The notes: generated by a model from the letters alone, not told the origin. 64,000 bases of DNA from Piezodorus guildinii (GCA_023052935.1 CM041292.1:99805587-99869586); one strand, 5' to 3'; counted from the first letter of the stretch, positions 10,088-20,591 are shown. Numbers and translations: made by a program.

Positions 10088-11158
10088 TATATATATATAT
10101 ATAAATAAAGTATTATTATGAATTATGATTATTTTAGGAAAGTCGTGTTGATGACAAAAAAACATTTAAAAAGCTCTATAATTACGTTTTTACTTTCAAA
10201 AACAAATATTAAATAAAAAAATTAAAATACTTAAGTAATATATGTCTGAAAAGATATTAAAATGGTTTCTCCCAAATGCCCTATTTTACAGTAGTGTGAA
10301 TAAAAGGATGAATGTAACAATTTTTTTCCTAAGATATGTATGTAAATAAATTATCAAGTCGATTATTTGATTTGAAATTGCCTGTTTTTTTTCGGTTTTT
10401 TAGTTTTGTTTTTTTGTGCTCCCAAAAAAGATATTTTAAACTATTGAGAAATATACTTTACATGAGAGCATGGAGAGTAACCAAGGGAATTTCGTTAACG
10501 ATTCCTATTATATTACATTGTGATGAGAAGAGAAATCGATACGGTGGGGATAAAATTAATTGGGTGTTTTAACAGAATAAATAAACGAGAAACAATGTAA
10601 TGCTGAAAAGCATTACCTAAAAGACCACAATACGTGAACAAAAGCAAACAAACTTTTTCTCAAACAATGGAATGTTGCGGCTGGAAAATCCCTTAAGTAC
10701 GGTGTAATATAATGCCTTTTAAAGAACGATATAATAAAGTCCATCTTTTAATGTCAAAGGTTGAAGTCTAAATTTGTCTCTTTTGTTTTTCAACAAAAGT
10801 ATATTGCACAAGAATGTGACCGATTTGCACATTTCATAACAATATGATTTATTAAAATAACATCCCTAAGATAATGTATCCATCTTACAAAAAGGGTTGA
10901 AAAAAGATCACAAAAAGATTCTTTTATAAAAAAAAAACTAATCGGGCTTGAATATTTTAAAAATTTGTGTAACAAAAAAAAATGTGTGTAATTATAAAGA
11001 ATAAAAAAAAAACAAAAAAAAAACACGAAACGTTTATTAAATTAATTACTGTAATATTGGAAGATTTATTTTTATTCTATTCTTTTGGAGAATGAAGACA
11101 TTAAACCTTTACTAATTATTATTTTATTTATATTATTAAGTTTAGGACACCATTTGTA
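10088..11158. other. Gene-free AT-rich stretch
   Basis: A short TA run lies at 10088-10103, followed by AT-rich sequence with many A and T homopolymers. The short ORFs at 10336-10572 (plus) and 10790-11026 (minus) are Phe/Lys-rich products of base composition. Confidence 0.4.
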
Positions 11159-11352
11159 AACGGTTTTTTACTTTCACTTACTATATATAGTAAGGGAAGT
11201 ATCGCGATCGTGAAAATTTTCGAATTCCAGTTTTCAACGGAAATACACGTTTTAGGGACCCCTGAGTCCAAATAACCAAGTCCCGCAAAAAGGTCTGTGT
11301 GTGTGGTAACTCCCGGGCGGAAACAGTAATTTCATATTTAAGACAAATATAC
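11159..11352 (-). repeat. Dispersed repeat D, copy 1 (truncated)
   Basis: This matches, in inverse orientation, the repeat at 18.0-18.4 kb over GATCG...AAAATTTTCGAATTCCAGTTTTCAACGG, GACCCCTGAGTCCAAATAACCAAGTCCCGC and GGTAACTCCCGGGCGGAAAC. A near-palindromic end (CTTACTATATATAGTAAG, 18 bp and fully self-complementary) lies at about 11178-11195. A GT-rich tract (GTCTGTGTGTGTGG) sits exactly where the 18-kb copy has its long CA microsatellite. It is cut off where the foldback-like element begins. Confidence 0.8.
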
Positions 11353-11532
11353 GCCCCATTTCAATAAAATAATAAAAACAAAATAAACATAATCTTATGT
11401 TTCTATGGTTATTTTAATTATACATTATGTTTTTAATCCTTGTGGCTTGTTAACTGTTCCCAGGGGGGCCTTTTTACATATAATAAGTCACGATTATAAA
11501 ACTTATAACCGATACTTTAATTTTCAGACACA

Positions 11533-11755
11533 TTCGCTCAGAAGCTACGTCCCCAAAGGTTCGTTACAGGTTATACGATAAATTTTAATTGCTCTCGCTC
11601 AAATATGGGTTTATTATAATTTTTTCGTATTTATTAGATACTAGGCTCATTATCTGCACTCCCAAAGGTTCGTTACCGATTATACTATTAACTTTAATCG
11701 TGCTCGCTGAAATATAGGTTTATTATAACTTGTTCGAATTATTTGTATTCTTAAA
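11533..11755. repeat. Tandem ~110-bp units, left arm
   Basis: Two units, each starting near TTCGCTCAGAAGCT / CTCATTATCTGC and containing CCAAAGGTTCGTTAC and GCTCGCT(C/G)AAATAT, lie head to tail within the foldback left arm. Confidence 0.7.
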
Positions 11756-12244
11756 AATAAATTTACTTTATAAAGGATTTGGTTAATAATATTATTGATT
11801 TCAGTCGGTTGCTTTAGATTAGATTTTGTTTGAATTTTTTTTATCAATTAAAAATGGGCTAATACATTTCAGTATCAAAATCTTACATATTAACCAAAAA
11901 GATTGCTCTGATAAAACTCTGATAACTACTATACTGATAAAAAAAGTTTAGCAATAACACAGTCAATGAAAAATTACAAAAAACATAAAATAAACACACA
12001 TTAAACCAACTGACTAAAAAAAAAAAAATTAACACACTCACTGACTGTACCTTCAAAAACACAAATATAAAAATAGGTATAGAAAAGAAACACGAAAAAA
12101 ATAAAACAAATCAATGTTTTAGCGAACGAACTTCAAATAAATAAAACCTTCATTAGCCAAACTACCGAAATAAAAAATGCAGAAATTAGTATTGTAATCA
12201 ATCTATTCTGAAAGGAACAATGTTAAAAATAAGTATGATATGTA

Positions 12245-12612
12245 CAAGAACCGTTTTTACGCAGCTATTTATAGTAGTATCGAATGAATACGATACAGTT
12301 ATAGTAAACCCATATTTGAGTGTGCGCACTTAAAATAAATAGAATAATCGGGATAGAACCCCTCGTAACGCAGCTAATGAGACTAGTATCCAATAAATAC
12401 GAAAAAAGTTAAAATAAACCCATATTTCAGCGAGCTCGATTAAAATTAATAGTATAATCGGTAAGGAACCTTTGGGAAAGCAGCTACTGAGCCTAGTGTC
12501 TAATAAATACGAAAAAGTTATAATAAACTCATATTTGAGCTAGCGCAATTCAAATTTATCGTATAATCTGTAACGAACCTTTGGGAACGCAGCTACTGAG
12601 CGAATATGTCTG
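12245..12612. repeat. Tandem ~110-bp units, right arm (inverted)
   Basis: Three full units and one partial unit occur in reverse orientation to the left arm, each with GAACC...GGGAA/AAG-type blocks, AAATACGAAAAAGTTATAATAAA and CATATTTGAG/CAG. A short ATT microsatellite (about 12636-12660) lies between the units and the outer arm. Confidence 0.7.
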
Positions 12613-12629
12613 AAAATTAAAGTATCGGT

Positions 12630-12661
<32 letters not shown>

Positions 12662-12798
12662 ATCGAGACTTATTATGTGTAAAAAGGCCCCCTGGGAACA
12701 GTTAACAAGCCACAAGGGATAAAAACATTATGTATAATTAAAATAACCATAAAAACAAAATATTATGTTTATTTGATTTTTATTGTTTTATTGAAATC

Positions 12799-12955
12799 GA
12801 AAAAGGTTGAATTTGAAATGGAAAAAGTTAAATTTGAATGGAAAAGGTTGAATTTGATTTGGAAAAGGTTGAATTTGACTTGGAAAAGGTTGAATATGAC
12901 TTGGAAAAGGTTGAATTTGGCTTGGAAAAGATTGAATTTGACTTGGAAATGCTAT
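12799..12955. repeat. 21-bp minisatellite
   Basis: About seven head-to-tail units of GAAAAGGTTGAATTTGACTTG with small changes begin next to the foldback end. Because the period is a multiple of three, the array reads as repeated WKRLNLT in one frame (12773-12991). I regard this as accidental coding potential, not a gene. Confidence 0.85.
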
Positions 12956-13090
12956 ATACTAGTAACTATTATCGTAAATTTCAACAAATAAATTGAAAAA
13001 CGCCGCCCAGCACAACTACGTCAATCTGGACGTTTTCAAATAAATTATTATCCTAATTATATTCATATTAATATATTAGAATTATTATTA

Positions 13091-13095
13091 GTTTT
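13091..13095. repeat. Target-site duplication, left copy (Copia)
   Basis: GTTTT lies immediately before the left LTR and is repeated at 15895-15899. Five base pairs is the usual length for this superfamily. Confidence 0.8.
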
Positions 13096-13290
13096 TGTTA
13101 AATATCGATTGTATATGTAAAGATAGTTGTGGCACTGAACTTCCACCTAGGTGTACAGCAGCCCAACAACAAACAGTACAGTACAGTTGGTAGCGTCCCC
13201 TGCGCCATGTTTGTATATATAGCAGTAATAAACAAGCTGTCTAGTAGAAGGTTCATTTATTCCACTGCCTAATACTCTATAACTTTAATA
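13096..13290 (+). repeat. Copia left LTR
   Basis: Begins TGTTAAATATCG and ends CTTTAATA. It holds a TATATATA box (about 13214-13220) and an AATAAA signal (13227-13232), so it provides promoter and polyadenylation functions. I see no differences from 15700-15894. Confidence 0.93.
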
Positions 13291-13310
13291 GGTTATGGGC
13301 CCAGAGTATT
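13291..13310 (+). promoter_or_regulatory. Copia primer-binding site
   Basis: GGTTATGGGCCCAGAG follows the LTR directly. From knowledge of Copia elements, this kind of site pairs with an internal part of initiator tRNA-Met rather than with its 3' end. Confidence 0.7.
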
Positions 13311-13396
13311 TGTGCAGAGCATAGTATTTGTGTATAGTGTCAATGCGTAGTCGGGAAGTGATATTATTTTATTAGTGAATTTTGTTTACCGGTACT

Positions 13397-15214
13397 ATGG
13401 CGTCAGTTACTACTTCAGGAGTTCCAGTACTCGTCGGAACAAGTTTTAACAGCTGGTTTTTCAGAATGTCATCTATTTTGGAAAGAGAGCAGGTAAAAGA
13501 TGTGTTGGAAGCAGATCCTCCTACCTCTAGCGCTGAGAAAAGGGAATTTTCCATTAAAGACTTGAAGGCAAAGTCCATCATTATCCAAGGCATTTCAGAT
13601 AAACATCTGGAAATAATCATGGATTGCCAAACTTCCAAGGAAATGATAAATGCTTTAAAGAAGGTTTTTGTCAGATCTACCTCTTTTTCAAAACTGACTT
13701 GGTACAGAAAGTTGATGGGCCTGAAATATTCTCTTCATGGAAATATGGAAGAACATTTTTTGGCATTTGATACCATTATCCGAAACCTTCAAGAACAAGG
13801 CACAGTTCTAGGAGAGTCAGACAAGGTATGTCACCTTTTGATGTCTTTACCAGATGAATTCAACACAGTTGTGACAGCTCTAGAAACTAATTTAGAAGTC
13901 CAAATGGATTTCGTGCGAGCCAGACTTCTAGATACAGATACAAAGTTAAAGTCAAAGTCATCAGCTGGTGCATCATCATCAGAAGTATCATTTAAAGCAC
14001 AGAGTGGTTGCTTTATATGTGGGGATAAAAGACATTTCAAGGCACAGTGTCCCAAAAATAAGCAGAACCGTGGAAGTAAATCCTTTAATAGAAGCTTTCG
14101 TGGGAAAAGAAGAGGAACAATCCAGGGAAATTCGGCAGATGTAGAAGAAGAAGTTGTAATGGTGGCCCTAAATTGTGGTAATTTTAAACTATCATCTAAC
14201 AATGTGTTTTTAGTCGATTCAGGTGCAAGTAACCATCTTTTTAAGGCAGAATTGGAACCCCTTTTGTCAAATGTTTCGAATCTTGATCATGATGTTGCCA
14301 TACATATAGCTAATGGTGATAAGATGTTTACTAGAAAAGAAGGTACCCTAAGAGTAACCTCTCAAGGTAGGATTGTAAACATTAAAGGTTTGATAGTTCC
14401 AGGATTAAAACATAATTTATTATCAGTGAGTGCAGTTACCTCAAAAGGCTTAAAAGTGATTACAGATTCTAAGGAGATGAAAATCTGTGGAAGAAATTTT
14501 AAGCTGAGTTGTCCACGAGTGAATGGATTGTACATATTTACTTTTGATGATCCCAGTGATAATCAAGTCAAGTGCAACATTACAAGTGCTACGGATGGAG
14601 ATTTATGGCATAAACGTCTAGGACATTTGAATCGGCATGGACTCAAAAGTTTAGGATTACCCTATAGTGACAAGAAGTGTTCTGCATGCATTGAAGGTAA
14701 GGCTACTAGACAACCCTTCTCAAATAATAGGAAACGCACATCAAAGGTGGGTGAATTAATTCACTCTGATATATCTGGTCCTTTCAATCCTGAATCAGTT
14801 GAAGGCCATAGGTATATGCAGGTGATTTTAGATGACTTCACTCATTTTGTGTATGTTAAACTTCTCCATATGAAGAGCGAAGCTGAAACAAACCTGATGG
14901 ATTATATAGCGGAACTAGAAAGGCAGCAGGGTGTCTCGGTGAAAAGGCTACGTTTAGATAATGGAGGTGAATTTACATCTAAATTTTTTCAAAAATATTG
15001 TTCAGATAAAGGTATAAAATTAGAATATTCATTGCCATATAGCCCTCAAATGAACACGAAAGAGTGTAAGTGGCTTTGCAGCATTCTGCGGAAGCAATCC
15101 CATAGCTTGGCATTCAAGAAAGCAAGCATGTGTGGCTCTGTCAACGATGGAAGCGGAGTACATTGCAGCAGGAATGGCATCACAGGAAATTGTGAGTTTA
15201 AGTGGAATAATTAG
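13397..15214 (+). CDS. Copia Gag-Pol remnant: Gag, protease, truncated integrase
   Basis: The start is taken as ATG 13397 (MASVTT); the frame is open slightly upstream only from a TTG. Order: Gag helical region (about 1-190), zinc knuckle CFICGDKRHFKAQC (about residue 205), aspartic protease VDSGASNH (about 272), integrase zinc region WHKRLGH...CSAC, then integrase core with the first two catalytic acids, D in IHSDISGP (about 455) and D in RLDNGGEF (about 520). Authentic sequence stops at about 15053-15062, before the third catalytic Glu; the last ~50 codons are out-of-frame read-through of RNase H DNA. The integrase cannot be active. Confidence 0.9.
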   Translation: MASVTTSGVPVLVGTSFNSWFFRMSSILEREQVKDVLEADPPTSSAEKREFSIKDLKAKSIIIQGISDKHLEIIMDCQTSKEMINALKKVFVRSTSFSKLTWYRKLMGLKYSLHGNMEEHFLAFDTIIRNLQEQGTVLGESDKVCHLLMSLPDEFNTVVTALETNLEVQMDFVRARLLDTDTKLKSKSSAGASSSEVSFKAQSGCFICGDKRHFKAQCPKNKQNRGSKSFNRSFRGKRRGTIQGNSADVEEEVVMVALNCGNFKLSSNNVFLVDSGASNHLFKAELEPLLSNVSNLDHDVAIHIANGDKMFTRKEGTLRVTSQGRIVNIKGLIVPGLKHNLLSVSAVTSKGLKVITDSKEMKICGRNFKLSCPRVNGLYIFTFDDPSDNQVKCNITSATDGDLWHKRLGHLNRHGLKSLGLPYSDKKCSACIEGKATRQPFSNNRKRTSKVGELIHSDISGPFNPESVEGHRYMQVILDDFTHFVYVKLLHMKSEAETNLMDYIAELERQQGVSVKRLRLDNGGEFTSKFFQKYCSDKGIKLEYSLPYSPQMNTKECKWLCSILRKQSHSLAFKKASMCGSVNDGSGVHCSRNGITGNCEFKWNN

Positions 15215-15467
15215 TGAGTTCAGTGGTGAAACAGTAAGTGGAAAACTGTTGGTGGATAACACTAGTGCTATAGCTTTTATAAAGAATTGTGAAAACTCTA
15301 AACGAGCTAAACACATTGATATAAAATTCCATTTTGTTAAAGATCTTATTTCCAAAGAAATAATATCTGTGGAACACATCAATTCTGACCGCAATGTGGC
15401 AGATTTGTTCACAAAACCACTTGCCTTTGATAAGTTTCAAATGTTTCGGAAGGCTTTAATTAATTAA
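15060..15467 (+). pseudogene. Copia RNase H remnant
   Basis: In a different frame from the preceding ORF, the sequence reads SGFAAFCGSNPIAWHS, then VALSTMEAEYIAA, VDNTSAIAFIKN and NVADLFTKPL. This is the C-terminal Copia RNase H with its E (EAEY) and D (DNTSA). It starts at the deletion junction and runs to the normal element stop at 15465-15467. Lacking its own start and the RT, it is not an independent gene. Confidence 0.88.
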
Positions 15468-15501
15468 TATATTAATGTCATGTATATATATTGTGCTAAA
15501 A

Positions 15502-15630
15502 TTGTTGTATAGAATTTTGTAATAGTATAATATTTTACTTGCTTTGTTGTATAGAATTTTTTAATAGAATAATATTTTTACTTGTTTTGTGGTGTAGAAT
15601 TTTGTAGTAGAATAATATTTTTACTTGTTT
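15502..15630 (+). repeat. Three tandem ~43-bp repeats in the Copia 3' UTR
   Basis: TTGTTGTATAGAATTTT... is repeated three times with few changes between the pol stop and the polypurine tract. A role in RNA stability or packaging is conceivable but not shown. Confidence 0.75.
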
Positions 15631-15690
15631 TGTATGTGAGATACAATTGAATATTTACTTGTGTATGTATATATTTGAAAACATTCAATT

Positions 15691-15699
15691 GAGGGGGTG
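15691..15699 (+). promoter_or_regulatory. Copia polypurine tract
   Basis: GAGGGGGTG sits just before the right LTR, the expected place for plus-strand priming. Confidence 0.75.
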
Positions 15700-15894
15700 T
15701 GTTAAATATCGATTGTATATGTAAAGATAGTTGTGGCACTGAACTTCCACCTAGGTGTACAGCAGCCCAACAACAAACAGTACAGTACAGTTGGTAGCGT
15801 CCCCTGCGCCATGTTTGTATATATAGCAGTAATAAACAAGCTGTCTAGTAGAAGGTTCATTTATTCCACTGCCTAATACTCTATAACTTTAATA
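15700..15894 (+). repeat. Copia right LTR
   Basis: 195 bp, reads as identical to the left LTR. It is followed by GTTTT, the right target-site duplication (15895-15899). Confidence 0.93.
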
Positions 15895-15899
15895 GTTTT

Positions 15900-17035
15900 A
15901 TCTAAAACAATATTTAAATTAGATAATAACTCTCTTTAGAGCCTATCATTGTACTCTGTCAAAAAATCATGTGTCAACTTTATCATCTAATCAGAGTTGA
16001 TATCTAAGAAAACTCCATTAAAATAAAATAAAAAAAATATTAATTTGTATTTATTATCAATTAATTATTAATTATTATTATATATGAATGCATATAAGAC
16101 GGAAAAGAAAAATGAAATTTATGATCATTCAATTCTAAATAAATCTTAAATCTATAAAATAAAAGAATACTATACTTAAGGAAAACAGAAAGGCACAATG
16201 TAGATATAATTAAAGAGGTTTATTAATGTGCATCGTATATTTGTGTTTTTGTAAAGTTAAACAATATAAAATTGGTGTGTTTTTATTATTTACATTTTAA
16301 ACTTTCACAATTAATATTGTATTTTTCAAACTTAGTTATACAGACACAAATAATGCACGAGATATTTAAACGAATTCATATTGACCTCCGATTGGTCTTT
16401 TAGTTTTAGACTATACAGTTTACTATTTACAACTTACTTCAATAAATTTAACAAAATGTCCTTGCTCCTCGAAAAAATAAGTGATTTAATCGGTTTTATA
16501 TTATTCAATATAAATTTAATTAAACAAAAGAGGAAGGACAAATGAAATCCAATTCTCTTTAATGGAAAACTCAACATTTACCAGGAAACCTTTATGAAGA
16601 ACAGCCTACTCGGGGTCAACTAATTTAAATATAATATTTACAATTGATCTGGCGAACACTTTACAAAAAAAAAAATAATAATAATAGTAATTTAAACTGC
16701 CGTAAATAAAAAAAACAACATTCATGAGGCATAAGCGATAAATTCTATCATTAAAACGAAGTTGAGATTGAGGCATAAATTCTTTAATAATTATTGATAA
16801 ACGAGTATGTTAAATGTAGGTATTTATTTTTTCAAGTCAGAGATGTTTGAGTAAATGTTAGCGGAAATTATAGAGAATTATATTCAATATTTTCCAGGAA
16901 GCTTAAATATAAGATCTTTACTAAATCCTGTATGCCCGAGAGTAAATTCAGAGCGGATTTTCTGGGAGAACCGCGTAATTTAATTTTAACGAACTTTTGG
17001 TAGACCATATAGTTTGCTATTTACAATTTACTTCA
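15900..17035. other. Gene-free AT-rich stretch
   Basis: No coding signal. A ~50-bp sequence (TACAGTTTACTATTTACAACTTACTTC at about 16415-16445) recurs as TATAGTTTGCTATTTACAATTTACTTC at about 17007-17035, just before the I-like relic. It is probably part of an old duplicated element. Confidence 0.4.
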
Positions 17036-17240
17036 ATAAATATACCTATGAGTACCTCATCACACGAAAACATCCGCCTCAATGCAATCTCTGTAAAGTG
17101 GCTCTAACGGTGAGTCATATCACGGTACAGGAGAGAAATTGAAAAATGTGGTGTGCCACGCCAGGTCTGTGAGACTTTAAGCGACAATGAAGACGCTACT
17201 AGCAGTACTATTAAATTTAAAAAGGATATTCGAAGAGAAT
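17036..17240 (+). pseudogene. I-like LINE C-terminal relic (zinc tail after RNase H)
   Basis: Translation gives YLITRKHPPQCNLCKVALTVSHI, matching the CxxC...H tail that follows RNase H in LINE 1 (GYLMARGHPPLCRSCQVPLSILHIL). A stop follows shortly after, then SDNEDATSSTIKFKKDI, resembling the last residues of such ORFs. It is a short, dead fragment. Confidence 0.65.
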
Positions 17241-18013
17241 AAGTTTTGTTATTGATCGGTAAACATTTTTATTTAAAATTACAAAGAAAAATTAAGTTTC
17301 TTAATGGGTAAAGAAGATTATATTAAGGCCATACTCAATAAAAAGCAAACAGTAAGTGGTTCAAGTCAAGGAAGGAGTCCTTGCTTGAGTACTATCCTTC
17401 CCTATTCATGAGGTCATATTTTTCTATACAACACATTTGCACATTTAATTTGTATTGTATACATTTGTATATTTCAATAGAATATTTCAAGAGAAAAAAA
17501 TCTGGTGCGGGCAACACACGACTATCACTTACCTCCGTTTTTAGATTCTATTAAAGAATTTTCAAACACAGTAAGAGATAAAAATAAGTGAAACCATTAA
17601 AGATTTAATTAAATGGAATTTCTATAGAAACATGTGTTTTATTAAAAGATCTGTGATATTATTATCTAAAATAATTACTTAGTTCTATCGGCTTTTCATC
17701 ACTCTCTATTAACTTTTAAAAGCTTGCATATGAGATAATATTTTTGCTAAAATCTTTAACTTTCCAACGGTATATTATACATGTCTATTACTGTTCTTAA
17801 GTTAAAAAATAAAAAAATTGCATTAAAAAAATATTTTTTAATTTTCTCCTTTAGTTGTTTTTCGAATTCGCCTAACATGCATATTTAGCTGTTACTCATC
17901 AATGCTAACAAGATAATATGGTTATTTTTATAGAATCTACAAAATTAAAGGTACTTTAGAAGAAGGAAATTTAAAATATCGTCATTTAAGCCCTGTTAAC
18001 CCATTTTAATCAG
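17241..18013. other. Gene-free AT-rich stretch
   Basis: No recognised gene or repeat. It may contain a weakly conserved extension of repeat D towards its right end. Confidence 0.35.
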
Positions 18014-18260
18014 AATGAAAACTACATGATATTAAAGCCCATTAAATTGTACATCGATATAGCGACTTTAATCAAAATCTTCGGAACTGTTTTTGAGAAA
18101 ATCGAAAAAAGGTGCAAAATGCATGGTATGAAGTGGCTCTTCTGGTGAGCTCATTTTGATGAAAAAGGTTTTTTCATGTCTCGAGCATATATTTGTCTTA
18201 AATATGAAATTTCAGTTTCATAGGACTTACGGTTTCCGCCCGGGAGTTACCACACAAACA

Positions 18261-18305
<45 letters not shown>

Positions 18306-18440
18306 TTTTGCGGGACTTGGTTATTTGGACTCAGGGGACCCTAAAATGTGTATTTCCGTTGAAAACTGGAATTCGAAAATTTTCCCGATCGCAATACTTT
18401 CCCTTACTATATATAATAAGTGAAAGTAAAAATATATAGG
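18014..18440 (+). repeat. Dispersed repeat D, copy 2 (longest)
   Basis: The most complete copy. It begins ACTACATGATATTAAAGCCCATT (also at 50.4 kb), continues with GTATGAAGTGGCTCTTCTGGT and CTCGAGCATATATTTGTCTTAAATATG, then TTTCCGCCCGGGAGTTACC, a CA microsatellite, TTGCGGGACTTGGTTATTTGG and a hairpin-like end CTTTCCCTTACTATATATAATAAGTGAAAG. There is no ORF with a recognisable domain, so it is probably a non-autonomous element. Confidence 0.8.
18262..18302. repeat. CA microsatellite inside repeat D
   Basis: About 20 CA units, at the same internal position where the 11-kb copy has a short GT tract and the 37-kb copy has CACACATACACATACAC. Confidence 0.9.
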
Positions 18441-19524
18441 TTTTTTTTTATATAAGGATATCTCCTGATTTAAGGATGTTTAATTTTCGTAGTTTTCGAA
18501 CAACGCGTTTACCTTAATGGCGTGGACGTTATCTTTAACAGACTGAAAAAGAAAGGATTGTTGACTTTAGTTTTCTTTCCTATAAGCGTATATAAATTAA
18601 ATTAAAATTAAGCATGAATATAAATCAATTGACTAGTTATAACATAAATTAACATTACGTTAAAAACAAAATTTCAAGCCACAAGGGAAAAAATCCTAAA
18701 GAAGATAAAACTGTAAAATAGTTAATTCAATTAATTGTCTGAGATTGGTGCGGGAAATGGCGGCGAGAAAATATGAAAGCCCAATGAGCAGTGAATTCTA
18801 CTTGGATCTCCTCCAAATCGGAAATGGCCGGAACTTTAGCCAACAATTTATCAATCATTTAAATAACTTCTTTTGTCACTTTTCCCCACAAGTCTTATTC
18901 ATTACCCTAATGCTGACTTCGCTGAATAATTATTTGATTCAAAATAATATAATATTAAATGGACCATCTTTGGGGAGGTTAACCGTAGTTAGTGGAGATA
19001 ATAGTGTATTAATATAAAGCCTTAAATGATGTTAATATTTTTTAACTATTTATCTGATTGGTTAGTGCAACATTTTGGTAATGTCTTCGATACTTGTTTC
19101 ACGTTTTGAAGACTACGGAACGAGTAGCATTTTAATCACCTAGAAATAATTAATATCAGTACTCCCAACAAAAACTCTTCGCGGATCTCTTTATCTAATC
19201 ATGATTACGACAAGATTACAAAAAAAAAAAAAAAAAAAAATAATGTGTACATGTAGATACGAGTATATTGTTGTTAATTCTTGGCCGTTGATAATTTAAG
19301 TTTTCTACAGGTCTCAAGATTCAGTCGATAAATAAAGCATTGTTTTAAGACTACGCCTCAGGAATTCATTACCAAATTATACCATTGAAAAATATCAAAA
19401 TCGCACCTTAGATAAAAAAAATCAGATGTTTAAAACCTAAATTCTTGTTACGCGAATGTAATAAACTAAACTTAACAATAATTATCAATAATAATACAGT
19501 CATAAATCACGTATCTGAAAACCC
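18441..19524. other. Gene-free AT-rich stretch
   Basis: The ORF at 18745-19017 has no recognised domain and no supporting features. An A run of about 20 lies at 19218-19240. Confidence 0.4.
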
Positions 19525-19915
19525 AATTGAGACGTTGATTTCCAAAAGTTACTATATCCATACTAGGAAATTTTACAGGAGACGAGAAAATTACTAATTA
19601 TTATGTTATTAAATTAGCTAATTTGATTCTTTTCGAATTAAAATCCAGAATTGTTTTTTTGGTATATTAATAATATCATATTAAAGATATGAAATGAGAT
19701 GTTTTGGTATAATTTGGAACGAAATTAAATGTATAATTATTTCCTTAAGAAAATAATTATATTTCTAAATTGCGTTTATAAAGGGATTGGGTGTATATTA
19801 GATAAAATCAAATAGGAGATTTAGGTACATTTAGGCGATGAGAATACAAATATGTAAAAAAATCAATTTTGTAAAAAATGTCCTTTAGTACCTTTTGGAA
19901 ATCAACGTCCCAATT
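19525..19915. mobile_element. MITE-like repeat G, copy 1
   Basis: About 390 bp with inverted ends: AATTGAGACGTTGATTTCC then AAAAGTTACTA at the left, and TTTAGTACCTTTTGG then AAATCAACGTCCCAATTT at the right. It is AT-rich and non-coding. A related copy is at 33.17-33.75 kb and shares GCGTTTATAAAGGG...TTAGATAAAA and AATGTCCTTTAGTACCTTTTGG. No clear target duplication. Confidence 0.65.
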
Positions 19916-20500
19916 TTTGAGCCCCAGTAATTTGGAAAATCCTTTCCAACCTTTCCACACTCGACTCCATCCTTAGCATCTTTGTTTAGTGCTCTTTTAT
20001 ATATTTTAATATCCACATAATATGACACTATATTCTTTATAATTGTAATTATATTTGGAATAATTGTTTTTAAATGTATTTATAACGTTTGAACATAGTT
20101 TAATTCTAAGTAGGACACATATGAGTTTATACCATAAAGAGGTTGTTTTTTTTTCCCCTAAATAGCATCTAATAATTATTGTAAGTAAATTTTAATATTT
20201 TAGGGCACGGATATGAAAACAATTAATTTTCCAAACATGGACTAAATACAGTAGTCCATGTATTGATTAAAACCCTAGACCCGTAGATATTTGTTTTTCT
20301 TTCTGCTATTCTTCTTACTAAATATTATAAATAGAAGACCTATTAAAGTACATATACATAAATCGTGTAGCAGTTGTTATTTAGGCGGGCTACGTGTCAA
20401 TTTTTATTATAAACCAAATTAAATTGAAAAATATTTTTAAAATTTTTAAATATTTAAAACATTTCCAAATAACACAAATTTGAACTCTTAGATATCGTCT
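19916..20500. other. Gene-free AT-rich stretch
   Basis: Nothing recognised. Confidence 0.4.

Positions 20501-20589
<89 letters not shown>
20501..20589. repeat. CA/TA microsatellite split by the Gypsy insertion
   Basis: About 12 CA units lead into about 30 TA units. The TA tract resumes on the far side of the Gypsy element at 23952-24006, so the element inserted into a TA microsatellite. Confidence 0.9.

Positions 20590-20591
<2 letters not shown>

Larger units (their letters stand above)
11358..12797. mobile_element. Foldback-like element with long tandem-repeat inverted arms
   Basis: The outer ends are inverted: ATTTCAATAAAATAATAAAA at the left against a reverse-complement match ending TTTTATTGAAAT at the right. 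The arms remain complementary through GTGGCTTGTTAACTGTTCCC and then through tandem units of about 110 bp marked by CCCAAAGGTTCGTTAC and TTTATTATAACTTTTTCG. The left arm (11358 to ~11755) holds about two units and the right arm (~12245-12797) about three and a half. The spacer (~11756-12244) has no long ORF. Long arms of unequal repeat number are the hallmark of foldback DNA transposons. No transposase and no clear target duplication are seen. Confidence 0.78.
13096..15894 (+). mobile_element. Copia LTR retrotransposon, RT-deleted derivative
   Basis: The element has two 195-bp LTRs that read as identical, a 5-bp TSD, a primer site right after the left LTR and a G-rich polypurine tract before the right LTR. 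The interior codes for Gag, zinc knuckle, protease, the first two-thirds of integrase and then RNase H. The end of integrase and the entire reverse transcriptase are missing. Identical LTRs mean recent insertion, so this deleted form was probably copied by enzymes supplied in trans, or was deleted during its last reverse transcription. Confidence 0.93.

Noticed and set aside
12245..12612. CRISPR-like array of repeated units
   Set aside because: Units are ~110 bp, contiguous without unique spacers, and mirrored by the inverted arm. This is a foldback arm in a eukaryotic genome.
12773..12991. Small ORF with WKRLNLT repeats
   Set aside because: It arises because the minisatellite period is 21 bp. 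There is no start context, no domain and no neighbours suggesting a gene.
18745..19017. 90-codon ORF as a possible small host gene
   Set aside because: No domain, no splice or promoter signals that I can support, and AT-rich sequence yields such ORFs by chance.
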